A DNA stretch of 64,000 nucleotides from Sphingobium fuliginis. GTDB taxonomy: Bacteria > Pseudomonadota > Alphaproteobacteria > Sphingomonadales > Sphingomonadaceae. Positions 17,936 through 25,233 of this stretch are shown here, piece after piece (within the stretch, counting starts at the first letter, position 1; each line of letters opens with the position of its first letter). The translations under genes and the position numbers were made by a program. The notes under the pieces are model-generated. The model did not search any database, was not told the DNA's origin, and saw nothing but the letters and a program-made list of their open reading frames with translations. Where the stretch lies: the NCBI RefSeq assembly GCF_004152845.1, contig NZ_SEON01000002.1:778237-842236 (forward strand), written 5' to 3'.

Positions 17936-19171
17936 TTGAAACGGACGGCGATCATCGCGGCCTTTCTTGCCGGCGCGGCAGCGCTCGCCGGATCGCGCCT
18001 GCCCGCCGCCGAGGGGCAGGCCATCATCCTGACCGGCACTGGCGGCACCAGCCTCAGCGAGGAACAGGCCGCCCTGAAGGCCGCGCGCCGCCAGTCGGAA
18101 GAAGCGCGGTCGCGCTCCGAACGGCTGGAACAGCAGGCCGCCGCCGCCCGCAACGAAGCCGACCAGGCCCGCCGCCGCGCCGCCGCCATGGCCGCCCGCA
18201 TCCAGCAGGCGGAGGCGGACATACAGGCCGCGCAGGCCCGCATCGCCATCGTCGCCCGGCTCCAGCGGGCACAGGCCGTTCGCCTGGCCGCCAGGCAGGA
18301 GCCGGTCGTCCGCCTGACCGCCGCCTTGCAGATGATGGCGCAGCGGCCGCTGGCGCTGGCGCTGGTCCAGCCGGGATCGATCGACGACGCCATCCATATG
18401 CGCGCCGTGCTGGGGCAGGTGCTGCCCGTCATCCGGGAGCGGACCGCCGGCCTGCGCGCGGAACTGGAGCGCAGCCGCGCCCTGCGCGCGACGGCCGAGC
18501 AGGCGGCGGATTCGCTTGCGCAAAGCCAGCGGGACCTGAAGCAGCGGCAGGCGGCCCTGCAAAGGCTGGAAACGCAAAAGCGGCTGGCAGCGCAGGATTA
18601 CAGGGCCAATGCCGATCTGGAAAGCGACCGCGCGCTTGCCCTTGGCGAGCGGGCGCGCGACATCGTCGACCTGATGGACAGGCTGGAGGAGGCGGGCGAC
18701 CTGCGCGACCGGCTGGCTGCCCTGCCCGGTCCCCTGTTGCGCCCCGCCCGACCCGATCAGGCGCGCGCGTCCGCACCGGCCCGTCCGCGCAGCCCTGGCG
18801 CGCCGCCGCCCTATCGCCTGCCGGTCGTCGGCCAGCTGGTGACGGGCATGGGCGAAGTGTCGGAAGGCGGCGTCCGCTCACGCGGCCTGACCATCGCCAC
18901 GCGCCCCGATGCTCTGGCCGTGGCGCCGACGGCCGGCCGCGTCGTCTTTGCCGGCCCCTATCGCGGCTATGGGCAGATCGTCATCATCGACCATGGCGGC
19001 GGCTGGACGACGCTGATCACCGGCCTGCTGCGCCTCAACGCCGCCGTGGGGGATGTGGTGCGGCAAGGCGATCCGCTCGGCAATGCCGGGCCCGGGCGGC
19101 CCAGCATCACCGTCGAACTGCGACGGAACGGCCGCCCTGTCGACATCGTGCCGCTGGTGGGCGCTGGCTGA
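17936..19171 (+). CDS. EnvC-like murein hydrolase activator (degenerate M23/LytM)
   Basis: The 411-residue product has a signal peptide, a long coiled coil (about residues 40-250, many Arg/Glu/Ala/Gln) and a C-terminal LytM-like domain (about 290-405). Active M23 peptidases need HxxxD and HxH; here the corresponding places read VRSRGLTIATRPD and SITVELRRNGRPVD, with no zinc-binding His. That fits EnvC/NlpD-type activators of amidases in cell separation rather than an active peptidase. The start is TTG at 17936 with AGGGGG upstream. In many alphaproteobacteria this gene follows rlmH, as it does here. Confidence 0.85.
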   Translation: MKRTAIIAAFLAGAAALAGSRLPAAEGQAIILTGTGGTSLSEEQAALKAARRQSEEARSRSERLEQQAAAARNEADQARRRAAAMAARIQQAEADIQAAQARIAIVARLQRAQAVRLAARQEPVVRLTAALQMMAQRPLALALVQPGSIDDAIHMRAVLGQVLPVIRERTAGLRAELERSRALRATAEQAADSLAQSQRDLKQRQAALQRLETQKRLAAQDYRANADLESDRALALGERARDIVDLMDRLEEAGDLRDRLAALPGPLLRPARPDQARASAPARPRSPGAPPPYRLPVVGQLVTGMGEVSEGGVRSRGLTIATRPDALAVAPTAGRVVFAGPYRGYGQIVIIDHGGGWTTLITGLLRLNAAVGDVVRQGDPLGNAGPGRPSITVELRRNGRPVDIVPLVGAG

Positions 19172-19220
19172 TCCGTCGCGCAAGTCGGGAGGTGATCCCC
19201 TGTCCCGGAATGGCGGCCCC

Positions 19221-19261
19221 AGAGCGCGCTGCGTTAAATCGGACGCAGGCCGCGCGCTCCC
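19221..19261. repeat. intergenic repeat, box A alone
   Basis: This 41-base box begins AGAGCGCGCTGCGTT and ends CGCAGGCCGCGCGCTCC; it matches box A of the elements at 17234 and (reverse complement) 49493-49534 with only a few changes. AGAGCGCG/CGCGCTC ends allow a hairpin. It lies between the EnvC-like gene and htpX, which converge. Confidence 0.75.
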
Positions 19262-19316
19262 ACGGGACAAGCGGCTCGTGGGAACGGGGTGCAAGGATGC
19301 CAGCGGCGTGCGATGC

Positions 19317-20264
19317 TTAATCCCGGCGCAGCGGATCGAGCGCGCTCGACCTGCGGGCTCGGGTCGCTGCCGGGGGCTGGACTGCCGGAAACTGGGCTGG
19401 CGGGGATAGGGCGGATGCGCGCCGCGGCAGGGATGGGCCGCCCGCCATCTCCTCCAGCGCGGTGATGCGCTTTTCCGTTGCCGGGTGGGTGGAGAAAAGC
19501 TCGCTGACATGCACCGGCACGATATAGAGCTGGGCCGCGGCGGGATTGCGTTCGGCCACCGGATTGGGAATCGCCTCCGCACGGCCGGAAATCTTGGCGA
19601 GGGCGGAGGCGAGCGCGCGGGGATTGCCGCTGATCTCCGCGCCGGCGCGGTCGGCGCCATATTCGCGCGTGCGGCTGATCGCCATCTGCACGATCATCGC
19701 GGCGAAAGGCGCGACGATCACCGCCAGCAGCGTCGCGGCGACATTGCCATGGCCGTTGTCATGATTGCCGCCGCGGAAGAACAGGCCGAAATTGGCGAGC
19801 ATGGAGATCGCGCCCGCAATGGTCGCCACCATCGTCATGATCAGCGTGTCGCGGTTGCGAACATGGCCCAGTTCATGCGCCATGACGCCCGCCACTTCGT
19901 CCCGGCTGAGCATCGACAGCAGGCCGGTGGTGGCGGCGACGGCCGCATGCTTCGGGTCGCGGCCCGTTGCGAAGGCATTGGGGTGCGGCTCATCGATCAG
20001 ATAGACGCGCGGCATGGGGAGATCGGCGCGCCGGGCGAGGTCCGCGACGAGGCTGTAGAATTCGGGCGCGCTCCGCGCATCCACCTCCCGCGCATGATGC
20101 ATCGACAGCACGATCCTGTCGGCGTTCCAGAAGGTGAGCAGGTTCATGCCCGCCGCCACCAGCAGCGCGATCACCGCGCCGCCGCCGCCGCCGAGCGTGT
20201 AGCCCAATGCCATGAACAGCGCCGTCAGCGCCGACAGCAGCATCACCGTCTTCATCCCACTCAC
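19317..20264 (-). CDS. htpX: M48 family membrane metallopeptidase HtpX
   Basis: A membrane zinc protease for quality control of membrane proteins. The 315-residue product has two N-terminal transmembrane helices, the zinc motif HELGH (in [13 protein letters not shown]), two further helices, and the third ligand in [14 protein letters not shown]. The C terminus carries an extra Pro/Arg-rich tail after [13 protein letters not shown] residues. The start is taken as GTG at 20264 because AGGAGA lies 9 bases upstream; the ATG at 20255 would lose three residues only. Confidence 0.94.
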   Translation of the reverse strand: MSGMKTVMLLSALTALFMALGYTLGGGGGAVIALLVAAGMNLLTFWNADRIVLSMHHAREVDARSAPEFYSLVADLARRADLPMPRVYLIDEPHPNAFATGRDPKHAAVAATTGLLSMLSRDEVAGVMAHELGHVRNRDTLIMTMVATIAGAISMLANFGLFFRGGNHDNGHGNVAATLLAVIVAPFAAMIVQMAISRTREYGADRAGAEISGNPRALASALAKISGRAEAIPNPVAERNPAAAQLYIVPVHVSELFSTHPATEKRITALEEMAGGPSLPRRASALSPPAQFPAVQPPAATRARRSSALDPLRRD

Positions 20265-20369
20265 TTGCGAAAGTCTCCTTTACGGCCCAGATAGCGGCCT
20301 TACTCTGAATATGGGGCGCCCCTGAATATGGGGTGACGATGACGCCCCCGCAATCGAAAGGATGGACCG

Positions 20370-20543
20370 ATGGGAACCTTCAACGGCAAGCGCCCCGCGC
20401 ATGTGAAGCCGCCCGCGCACCTTTCCAAGAGCCCGCCGGTGCCGCAGCCCGACCCGATCGACAGTCCCTCCCGCCATGACGAGTTATTGAGCCCCGTTCG
20501 CTACGGCGACTGGGAACGCAAGGGAATCGCTATCGATTTCTGA
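20370..20543 (+). CDS. DUF1674 protein (SDHAF4-type succinate dehydrogenase assembly factor)
   Basis: A 57-codon gene. The product is basic and Pro-rich at the N terminus (GKRPAHVKPPAHLSK) and ends in SPVRYGDWERKGIAIDF, the C-terminal signature of DUF1674. This family includes mitochondrial SDHAF4/Sdh8, which protects flavinated SdhA during complex II assembly. Length and the position of the signature at the very C terminus fit. GAAAGG about 9 bases upstream supports the ATG. It stands alone between divergent htpX and an unknown gene, so function rests on the motif. Confidence 0.85.
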   Translation: MGTFNGKRPAHVKPPAHLSKSPPVPQPDPIDSPSRHDELLSPVRYGDWERKGIAIDF

Positions 20544-20708
20544 TCCGGCCGCCAAAGACGGTTAACGGTTCATCGCTGTTTGGGCACAGTTGGCGATGGC
20601 CTGTGCCGCGGATGCGGGCGGCACCGAACGCCCCCCTAGCCTTTTGCGCTGCAAAACGGGCAGGCTTTTATCCGAGCGGAAAGCATAACATACCGGGGCG
20701 CGGATGAA

Positions 20709-21170
20709 GTGAACGTGGTTGCCGAAGTCAATGTGAGGTCAGTGTCGGATTACGCGCCGGAGGATGCGGCGCTTCTGTGTGCAGTGGGTCGTCTGGTCTG
20801 TGCCTGGACGATGCTGGAACAGAGCCTGGAGGCGAAGATCGCGATGATGCGGGAAGCCATGGGGGATGTGCGGACCGTGGGTGCCCGGACCCGTCCGGGC
20901 ATGACGAAGCTGATGACCGAACTGCGGACCATGGTGTCGATGCGGGACAGGCGCAATGCCGGCGCATTGACGGAAATAGCGGATATCGAGCGCGACATGC
21001 AGAGGATCGACCGGTTCCGGTCGCTCATCATCGGCGGCTTTCAGCAGCCCGCGCCCGGCGGCTTCACATGCCGCGATGCGCGGAACAATCAGACGCATGT
21101 CTCGCTTGAGCAACTCGAAGCGGAAATTGCTTCCCTCGAAAGGGTGGCGCAGCGCCTGCTGGCTGTCTGA
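20709..21170 (+). CDS. helical protein of unknown function, HEPN-like pattern
   Basis: The 153-residue product is almost all helical. The N-terminal part reads AVGRLVCAWTMLEQSLEAKI, a pattern seen at the start of HEPN-like helical domains, and the C-terminal part has RDARNNQTHVSLEQLEAEI, where RNNQTH matches the R-N-x3-H form of the HEPN RNase motif. Whether it sits at the right place in a fold is unclear: the segment FRSLIIGG may instead be the degenerate equivalent. Start is GTG at 20709 without a strong Shine-Dalgarno. No partner nucleotidyltransferase of the MNT type is adjacent. I do not recognise the family. Confidence 0.65.
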   Translation: MNVVAEVNVRSVSDYAPEDAALLCAVGRLVCAWTMLEQSLEAKIAMMREAMGDVRTVGARTRPGMTKLMTELRTMVSMRDRRNAGALTEIADIERDMQRIDRFRSLIIGGFQQPAPGGFTCRDARNNQTHVSLEQLEAEIASLERVAQRLLAV

Positions 21171-21257
21171 ACGGGTTAAGTAATCTTCCACGCTTGATCT
21201 TTATGCGGCGGAGGGCGAAGCCTTCATTCCGCGCGCGAGCCAAGAAACAGGAGCCTC

Positions 21258-22157
21258 ATGTCCTACAAACCGATTCGCAAAGCCGTTTTCCCTGTCGCGG
21301 GTCTTGGCACGCGCTTTCTTCCGGCGACCAAGTCGGTGCCCAAGGAATTGCTGCCGGTGGTCGACCGTCCGCTGATCCAATATGCGGTGGACGAAGCGCG
21401 GGAGGCGGGGATCGAGCAGATGATCTTCGTGACCGGCCGCGGCAAGGGCGCGATCGAGGATTATTTCGACATGGCCTTCGAGGCCGAGGCGACGCAGCGC
21501 GAGCGGGGCAAGGACCTGTCCGCGCTGGACGGCACGCGGCTGTCGCCGGGCAATGCGGTGTTCCTGCGCCAGCAGGAGCCGCTGGGCCTGGGCCACGCCA
21601 TCTGGTGTGCGCGGGACATTGTCGGCGATGAGCCTTTCGCGATCCTGCTGCCCGACGAATTCATGAAGGGCGCGCCGGGCCGGGGATGCCTGAAGCAGAT
21701 GGTCGACGCCTATGACAGGGTCGGCGGCAATCTGGTCTGCGCGCTGGAAGTGCCGATGGCCGACACGCCGAGCTATGGCGTGATCGATCCCGGCCAGCGC
21801 GACGGCGCGCTGACCGAGGTGAAGGGACTGGTGGAAAAGCCCGCGCCGGGCACGGCGCCGTCCAACCTGATCCTGCCGGGGCGCTATATCCTCCAGCCCG
21901 AAGTGATGAAGATCCTGGAGACGCAGGAGAAGGGCGCCGGCGGCGAGATCCAGCTTACCGATGCGATGGCGTCGATGATCGGCACCCAGCCCTTCCATGG
22001 CGTGACCTTCGATGGACGCCGCTTCGACTGCGGATCGAAGGCAGGATATATCGAGGCGAACCTCGCCCTCGCGCTGGACCGCGAGGATATGGGCGAGCAT
22101 ATCCGCAAGTTCGCATTGGCCGAACTGGGCGTCAGCGGGATCGCCGCCGCGGCCTGA
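21258..22157 (+). CDS. galU: UTP-glucose-1-phosphate uridylyltransferase
   Basis: Makes UDP-glucose from UTP and glucose-1-phosphate for exopolysaccharide, LPS and glycolipid synthesis. The 299-residue product has the nucleotidyltransferase signature GLGTRFLPATKSVPKELLP, the VDRPLIQYAVDEA segment, VEKPAPGTAPSN and GRRFDCGSKAGYIEANLA. AGGAG is 5 bases before the ATG. Length is normal for bacterial GalU. A strong hairpin follows 15 bases after the stop. Confidence 0.96.
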   Translation: MSYKPIRKAVFPVAGLGTRFLPATKSVPKELLPVVDRPLIQYAVDEAREAGIEQMIFVTGRGKGAIEDYFDMAFEAEATQRERGKDLSALDGTRLSPGNAVFLRQQEPLGLGHAIWCARDIVGDEPFAILLPDEFMKGAPGRGCLKQMVDAYDRVGGNLVCALEVPMADTPSYGVIDPGQRDGALTEVKGLVEKPAPGTAPSNLILPGRYILQPEVMKILETQEKGAGGEIQLTDAMASMIGTQPFHGVTFDGRRFDCGSKAGYIEANLALALDREDMGEHIRKFALAELGVSGIAAAA

Positions 22158-22171
22158 CAGGGCGATGGAGA

Positions 22172-22202
22172 GGAAAGGCGTGGCCGGCCGCCACGCCTTT
22201 CC
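22172..22202 (+). terminator. galU terminator hairpin
   Basis: A perfect 13-bp stem (22172-22184 with 22190-22202) closes a 5-base loop, 14 bases after the galU stop. There is no T run, but the stem is very stable and separates galU from the riboswitch leader of the next gene. Confidence 0.6.
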
Positions 22203-22274
22203 CGTCTCTGCGGCGCGCGGCAACAGCGCCGGGCGGTCTTGCCTCTGCCGCCGATTCATCCTATGGGCCCCTGC

Positions 22275-22402
22275 GTCATCTGGGGAGTAGCCAGCCGTTC
22301 CCGAGGGAGCGGGCCGTTCGTCAACATATTTGGCCGAGAGGCCATGGCGGGCGGGATGCGGGAGACCTTCGGCGTCCTTCCGCATCGGGCGAGACCAATG
22401 GC
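22275..22402 (+). promoter_or_regulatory. yybP-ykoY manganese riboswitch
   Basis: Three conserved blocks of the class occur in order: GGGGAGTAGCC (22282-22292), TTCGTCAACATA (22317-22328) and GGGCGAGACCA (22387-22397). The ends pair as P1: GTCATCTGG (22275-22283) with CCAATGGC (22395-22402), one bulge. Two internal hairpins (GGCCGAGAGGCC at 22332-22343, and GGGATGCGG.../CCGCATC at about 22353-22386) fill the space. The class senses Mn2+ and often controls UPF0016/GDT1, MntP and related exporters; the next gene is UPF0016, starting 78 bases downstream. Confidence 0.88.
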
Positions 22403-22480
22403 ATCATCTTCTCCGTCCAGCCGGGCGGGAGGGGATGGTGGCATTGCGTCTTCACCTTCGCCCGGCCCGGACAGACCCTG

Positions 22481-23059
22481 ATGGAAGCATTTCTCACCTC
22501 CACCGCCCTCGTCGCGCTCGCGGAAATGGGGGACAAGACGCAATTGCTGGCGATGCTGCTCGCCACCCGCTTTCGCAAGCCAGCGCCCATCATAGCGGGC
22601 ATATTCGCCGCCACTTTGGCCAATCATTTCCTCGCCGCGCTGGTGGGCCATTCGGTCGCCGGCGTGCTGACGGAACCATGGTTCCGCTATGCCGTCGCCG
22701 CCAGCTTCGTCGCGATGGCCGCGTGGACGCTGATCCCCGACAGGATCGACGAGGATGAGCCGTTGCGCGCGCCGTCGAAGGCGGGGGTATTCCTGACGAC
22801 GCTGGTCGCCTTCTTCCTGGTGGAGATGGGCGACAAGACGCAGGTGGCGACGGTGATGCTGGGCGCGCGGTTCGACAATGTGCTGGCGGTCACCGCGGGC
22901 ACGACGCTGGGCATGATGATCGCCAACGTGCCCGCCGTGCTGTTCGGCGAGGTGCTGGCGAAGAAGGTGCCGATGCGCGCGCTCCAGATCGGGGCGGCCC
23001 TGCTGTTCCTGGGCCTGGGCCTGTGGATGATTGCTGATTTGCGGGGCTGGATCGGGTAA
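22481..23059 (+). CDS. UPF0016/GDT1 (TMEM165) family cation transporter, probable Mn2+ exporter
   Basis: A 192-residue membrane protein with six predicted helices and an internal duplication. Both halves carry the family signature: ALAEMGDKTQLLAMLLATRF (about residues 11-30) and VEMGDKTQVATVMLGARF (about 110-127). The acidic E-x-G-D motifs bind the cation. GDT1/TMEM165 relatives move Mn2+ or Ca2+; bacterial members such as MneA export Mn2+. The yybP-ykoY riboswitch directly upstream argues for Mn2+ export here. The ATG at 22481 lacks a strong Shine-Dalgarno, fitting riboswitch control of translation (inference). Confidence 0.93.
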   Translation: MEAFLTSTALVALAEMGDKTQLLAMLLATRFRKPAPIIAGIFAATLANHFLAALVGHSVAGVLTEPWFRYAVAASFVAMAAWTLIPDRIDEDEPLRAPSKAGVFLTTLVAFFLVEMGDKTQVATVMLGARFDNVLAVTAGTTLGMMIANVPAVLFGEVLAKKVPMRALQIGAALLFLGLGLWMIADLRGWIG

Positions 23060-23174
23060 AGCAGTTGTCAGCGGGCCGCGGCTGTTGCAAGGGGATGGCG
23101 GAAAGCCATTCCTTATCGGATGACAGGGGATGCGCGGAGTCATTCCCTTTGAACAGACAGGCATGGGACGCGTG

Positions 23175-24101
23175 ATGAAGGACAGTCTGGTTACGGTGTT
23201 CGGCGGCGGCGGCTTTGTGGGGCGGCAGGTCGCCCAGGCGCTGATGGCGCGCGGCGCCCGGGTGCGCGTGGCGCAGCGCGATCTGTCGACCGCCGTGCGC
23301 GTCAAGCCGCTGGGCGCCCTTGGCCAGACGCAGTTCGTCGCGGCGGACATCCGCAAGCCCGAAAGCGTCGCCCGCGCCATTGCCGGCAGCGACATCGTCA
23401 TCAATCTGGTGGGGGTGCTTTCCGGCGATTTCCAGGGTTCGCACCATGACGGCGCGGCGAACGTCGCCAGGGCGGCGGCGGAGGCGGGCGTCCAGGCGCT
23501 CGTCCACATCTCCGCCATCGGCGCGGATGCGCAGAGCCCCTCCGCCTATGGCCGGTCGAAGGCCGAGGGCGAGGCGGCGGTCAAGGCCGCCTTCCCCAAT
23601 GCGACCATCCTGCGCCCCTCGATCATTTTCGGGCCGGAGGACCGGTTCCTCAATCGCTTTGCGGAGATCGTCCGCATCGCCCCGGTGGTGCCGGTGATCG
23701 CCGCCGACACCCGGTTCCAGCCGGTCTATGTCGCGGACGTGGCGCAGGCCGTCGCCAACGCCGCCGAAAATCCCGGCGAGCATGGCGGCAAGACCTATGA
23801 ACTGGGCGGGCCGCAGACCTATACGATGCGGGAACTCAACGCCTGGATCGCCAGGACCATCGGCCGCGATCGCAGCCTGTGCGCCGTTCCCGCTTCGGTC
23901 GCCTCGCTGATCGCCATGCTGCCGGGCGGACCGATCACGCGGGACCAGTTGTCCATGCTGGCCAAGGACAATGTCGTCGCGCCCGGCGCGGACGGGCTGG
24001 CCGAACTGGGCGTCGCGCCCACGCCGATGCCGGCTGTCGCGGAGAAATGGCTGGTCCGCTACCGCAAGCATGGCCGTTTCGCGGGCCGGGTTCAGGCCTG
24101 A
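23175..24101 (+). CDS. NDUFA9-like atypical SDR NAD(P)-binding protein
   Basis: A 308-residue protein with an N-terminal Rossmann fold: VFGGGGFVGRQVAQALMARG is the dinucleotide-binding motif. ADIRKPESVARAIAGSDIVIN and HISAIGADAQSPSAYGRSKAEGE follow, with a YxxxK-type pair in AYGRSK. This matches the complex I NDUFA9 group of atypical short-chain dehydrogenases found in alphaproteobacteria and mitochondria. The start at 23175 was chosen because the Rossmann strand begins there and GGGA precedes it; 23163 and 23130 are alternatives. It sits alone between the transporter and uppP. Confidence 0.88.
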   Translation: MKDSLVTVFGGGGFVGRQVAQALMARGARVRVAQRDLSTAVRVKPLGALGQTQFVAADIRKPESVARAIAGSDIVINLVGVLSGDFQGSHHDGAANVARAAAEAGVQALVHISAIGADAQSPSAYGRSKAEGEAAVKAAFPNATILRPSIIFGPEDRFLNRFAEIVRIAPVVPVIAADTRFQPVYVADVAQAVANAAENPGEHGGKTYELGGPQTYTMRELNAWIARTIGRDRSLCAVPASVASLIAMLPGGPITRDQLSMLAKDNVVAPGADGLAELGVAPTPMPAVAEKWLVRYRKHGRFAGRVQA

Positions 24102-24198
24102 TCCGCCGGAATCCGATCAGCCGGACCGACATCGGGCCGCGACGGGCCGTCTTGCGCGGGCCGTTCGCTTCTGCACAATGGGCGCAACGCACCCAACG

Positions 24199-24221
24199 CC
24201 CTCTCCCGCCCCGGGGGAGGG
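24199..24221. repeat. CCCTCTCCCG palindrome
   Basis: CCCTCTCCCG (24199-24208) pairs with CGGGGGAGGG (24212-24221) around CCC, followed by TTTCCCTTT. It may act as a terminator for the NDUFA9-like gene, but the same CCCTCTCCC theme appears at 58815-58835 and inside 35421-35473, so it is probably a dispersed palindrome. Confidence 0.5.
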
Positions 24222-24258
24222 TTTCCCTTTGTTCGCCCCATAAGGACTGCATCCCTCC

Positions 24259-25068
24259 ATGGACCTGCATTATCTGACAGTCATCCTGCTTGGCATCGTC
24301 GAGGGGTTGACCGAGTTCCTGCCCGTATCCTCGACCGGCCACCTGATCCTGGCGAGCGAATTGCTGGGCTATGACGCGTCCACCTGGGCGATGTTCAACG
24401 TCATCATCCAGTTGGGCGCGATCCTGGCGGTGGTGGTGCTGTACTGGCGCACATTCTGGGCGGTGGGCATGGGCCTGCTGCGCAAGGAGCCGACGAGCTG
24501 GCGTTTCCTGCGCAATCTGCTGGTCGCCTTCATTCCGGCGGCGGTGATCGGCCTCGCCCTGCATAATCATATCGAGGAACTGCTGGGCGCGCCGCGGGTC
24601 GTCGCCTGGGCGCTGATCGTCGGCGGCGTGGCGATCCTGGCGATCGAGCGGATGGTGAAGGAAAACCGGTTCCACGGCATAGCCGACATTCCCTTCGTGC
24701 GGGTGGTGGGCATCGGCTTCATCCAGTGTCTGGCCATGATCCCGGGCGTCAGCCGGTCGGGCGCGACGATCATGGGCGCGCTGACGCTGGGGGTGGAACG
24801 GCGCACGGCGGCGGAGTTCAGCTTCTTCCTCGCCATTCCGACCATGCTGGGCGCGTCCGCGCTGGAACTGCTGAAGAATGGCGACAAGATCACCTCCGGC
24901 GCGGTGGGATGGGACAGCATCGCGCTGGGGTTCGTGGTGTCCTTCATCGTCGCCGTGCTGGTCATCAAATGGTTTGTGGGGCTGGTGTCGCGCCATGGGT
25001 TCGCGCCGTTCGCCTGGTATCGAATCGTCGCGGGAATAGCCGCCCTGCTGTGGCTTTCCATGCGATAA
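24259..25068 (+). CDS. uppP: undecaprenyl-diphosphatase
   Basis: Recycles the undecaprenyl carrier for peptidoglycan and polysaccharide export by removing one phosphate; integral membrane, active site on the periplasmic side. The 269-residue BacA-type product has motif 1 EGLTEFLPVSSTGHLIL (about residues 15-31) and motif 2 PGVSRSGATIMGALTLG, with about eight helices. The ATG at 24259 is well placed for the N-terminal helix; AGGA lies about 12 bases upstream, a long spacing. A folded leader region follows before gltD. Confidence 0.95.
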   Translation: MDLHYLTVILLGIVEGLTEFLPVSSTGHLILASELLGYDASTWAMFNVIIQLGAILAVVVLYWRTFWAVGMGLLRKEPTSWRFLRNLLVAFIPAAVIGLALHNHIEELLGAPRVVAWALIVGGVAILAIERMVKENRFHGIADIPFVRVVGIGFIQCLAMIPGVSRSGATIMGALTLGVERRTAAEFSFFLAIPTMLGASALELLKNGDKITSGAVGWDSIALGFVVSFIVAVLVIKWFVGLVSRHGFAPFAWYRIVAGIAALLWLSMR

Positions 25069-25078
25069 GACCGAAACG

Positions 25079-25227
25079 GACCTATTTAACGCAAGATTAT
25101 TTCAGGAGCGGAGAAGTTCCGGAGGCATTTCCCGGAAAATAGGTCAATCATGCTGACATAAGTCGCAGAATCCGCGTGACTCTGCGGGTTTTTCTGCTAT
25201 GCGCTCCCTGCAAATTCATTTCAGGGA
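25079..25227 (+). promoter_or_regulatory. structured leader upstream of gltD (class unknown)
   Basis: Several pairings stack in this gap. GACCTATT (25079-25086) pairs with AATAGGTC (25138-25145) around an inner TTCCGG/CCGGAA hairpin (25117-25137). A terminator-like hairpin CGCAGA/TCTGCG (25164-25186) is followed by GGTTTTTC. TCCCTG (25205-25210) can pair with CAGGGA (25222-25227), which contains the gltD Shine-Dalgarno. The first part could simply be the end of the uppP transcript, but the order suggests an attenuator or riboswitch-like leader. No known class was recognised. Confidence 0.4.
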
Positions 25228-25233
25228 CTCATC

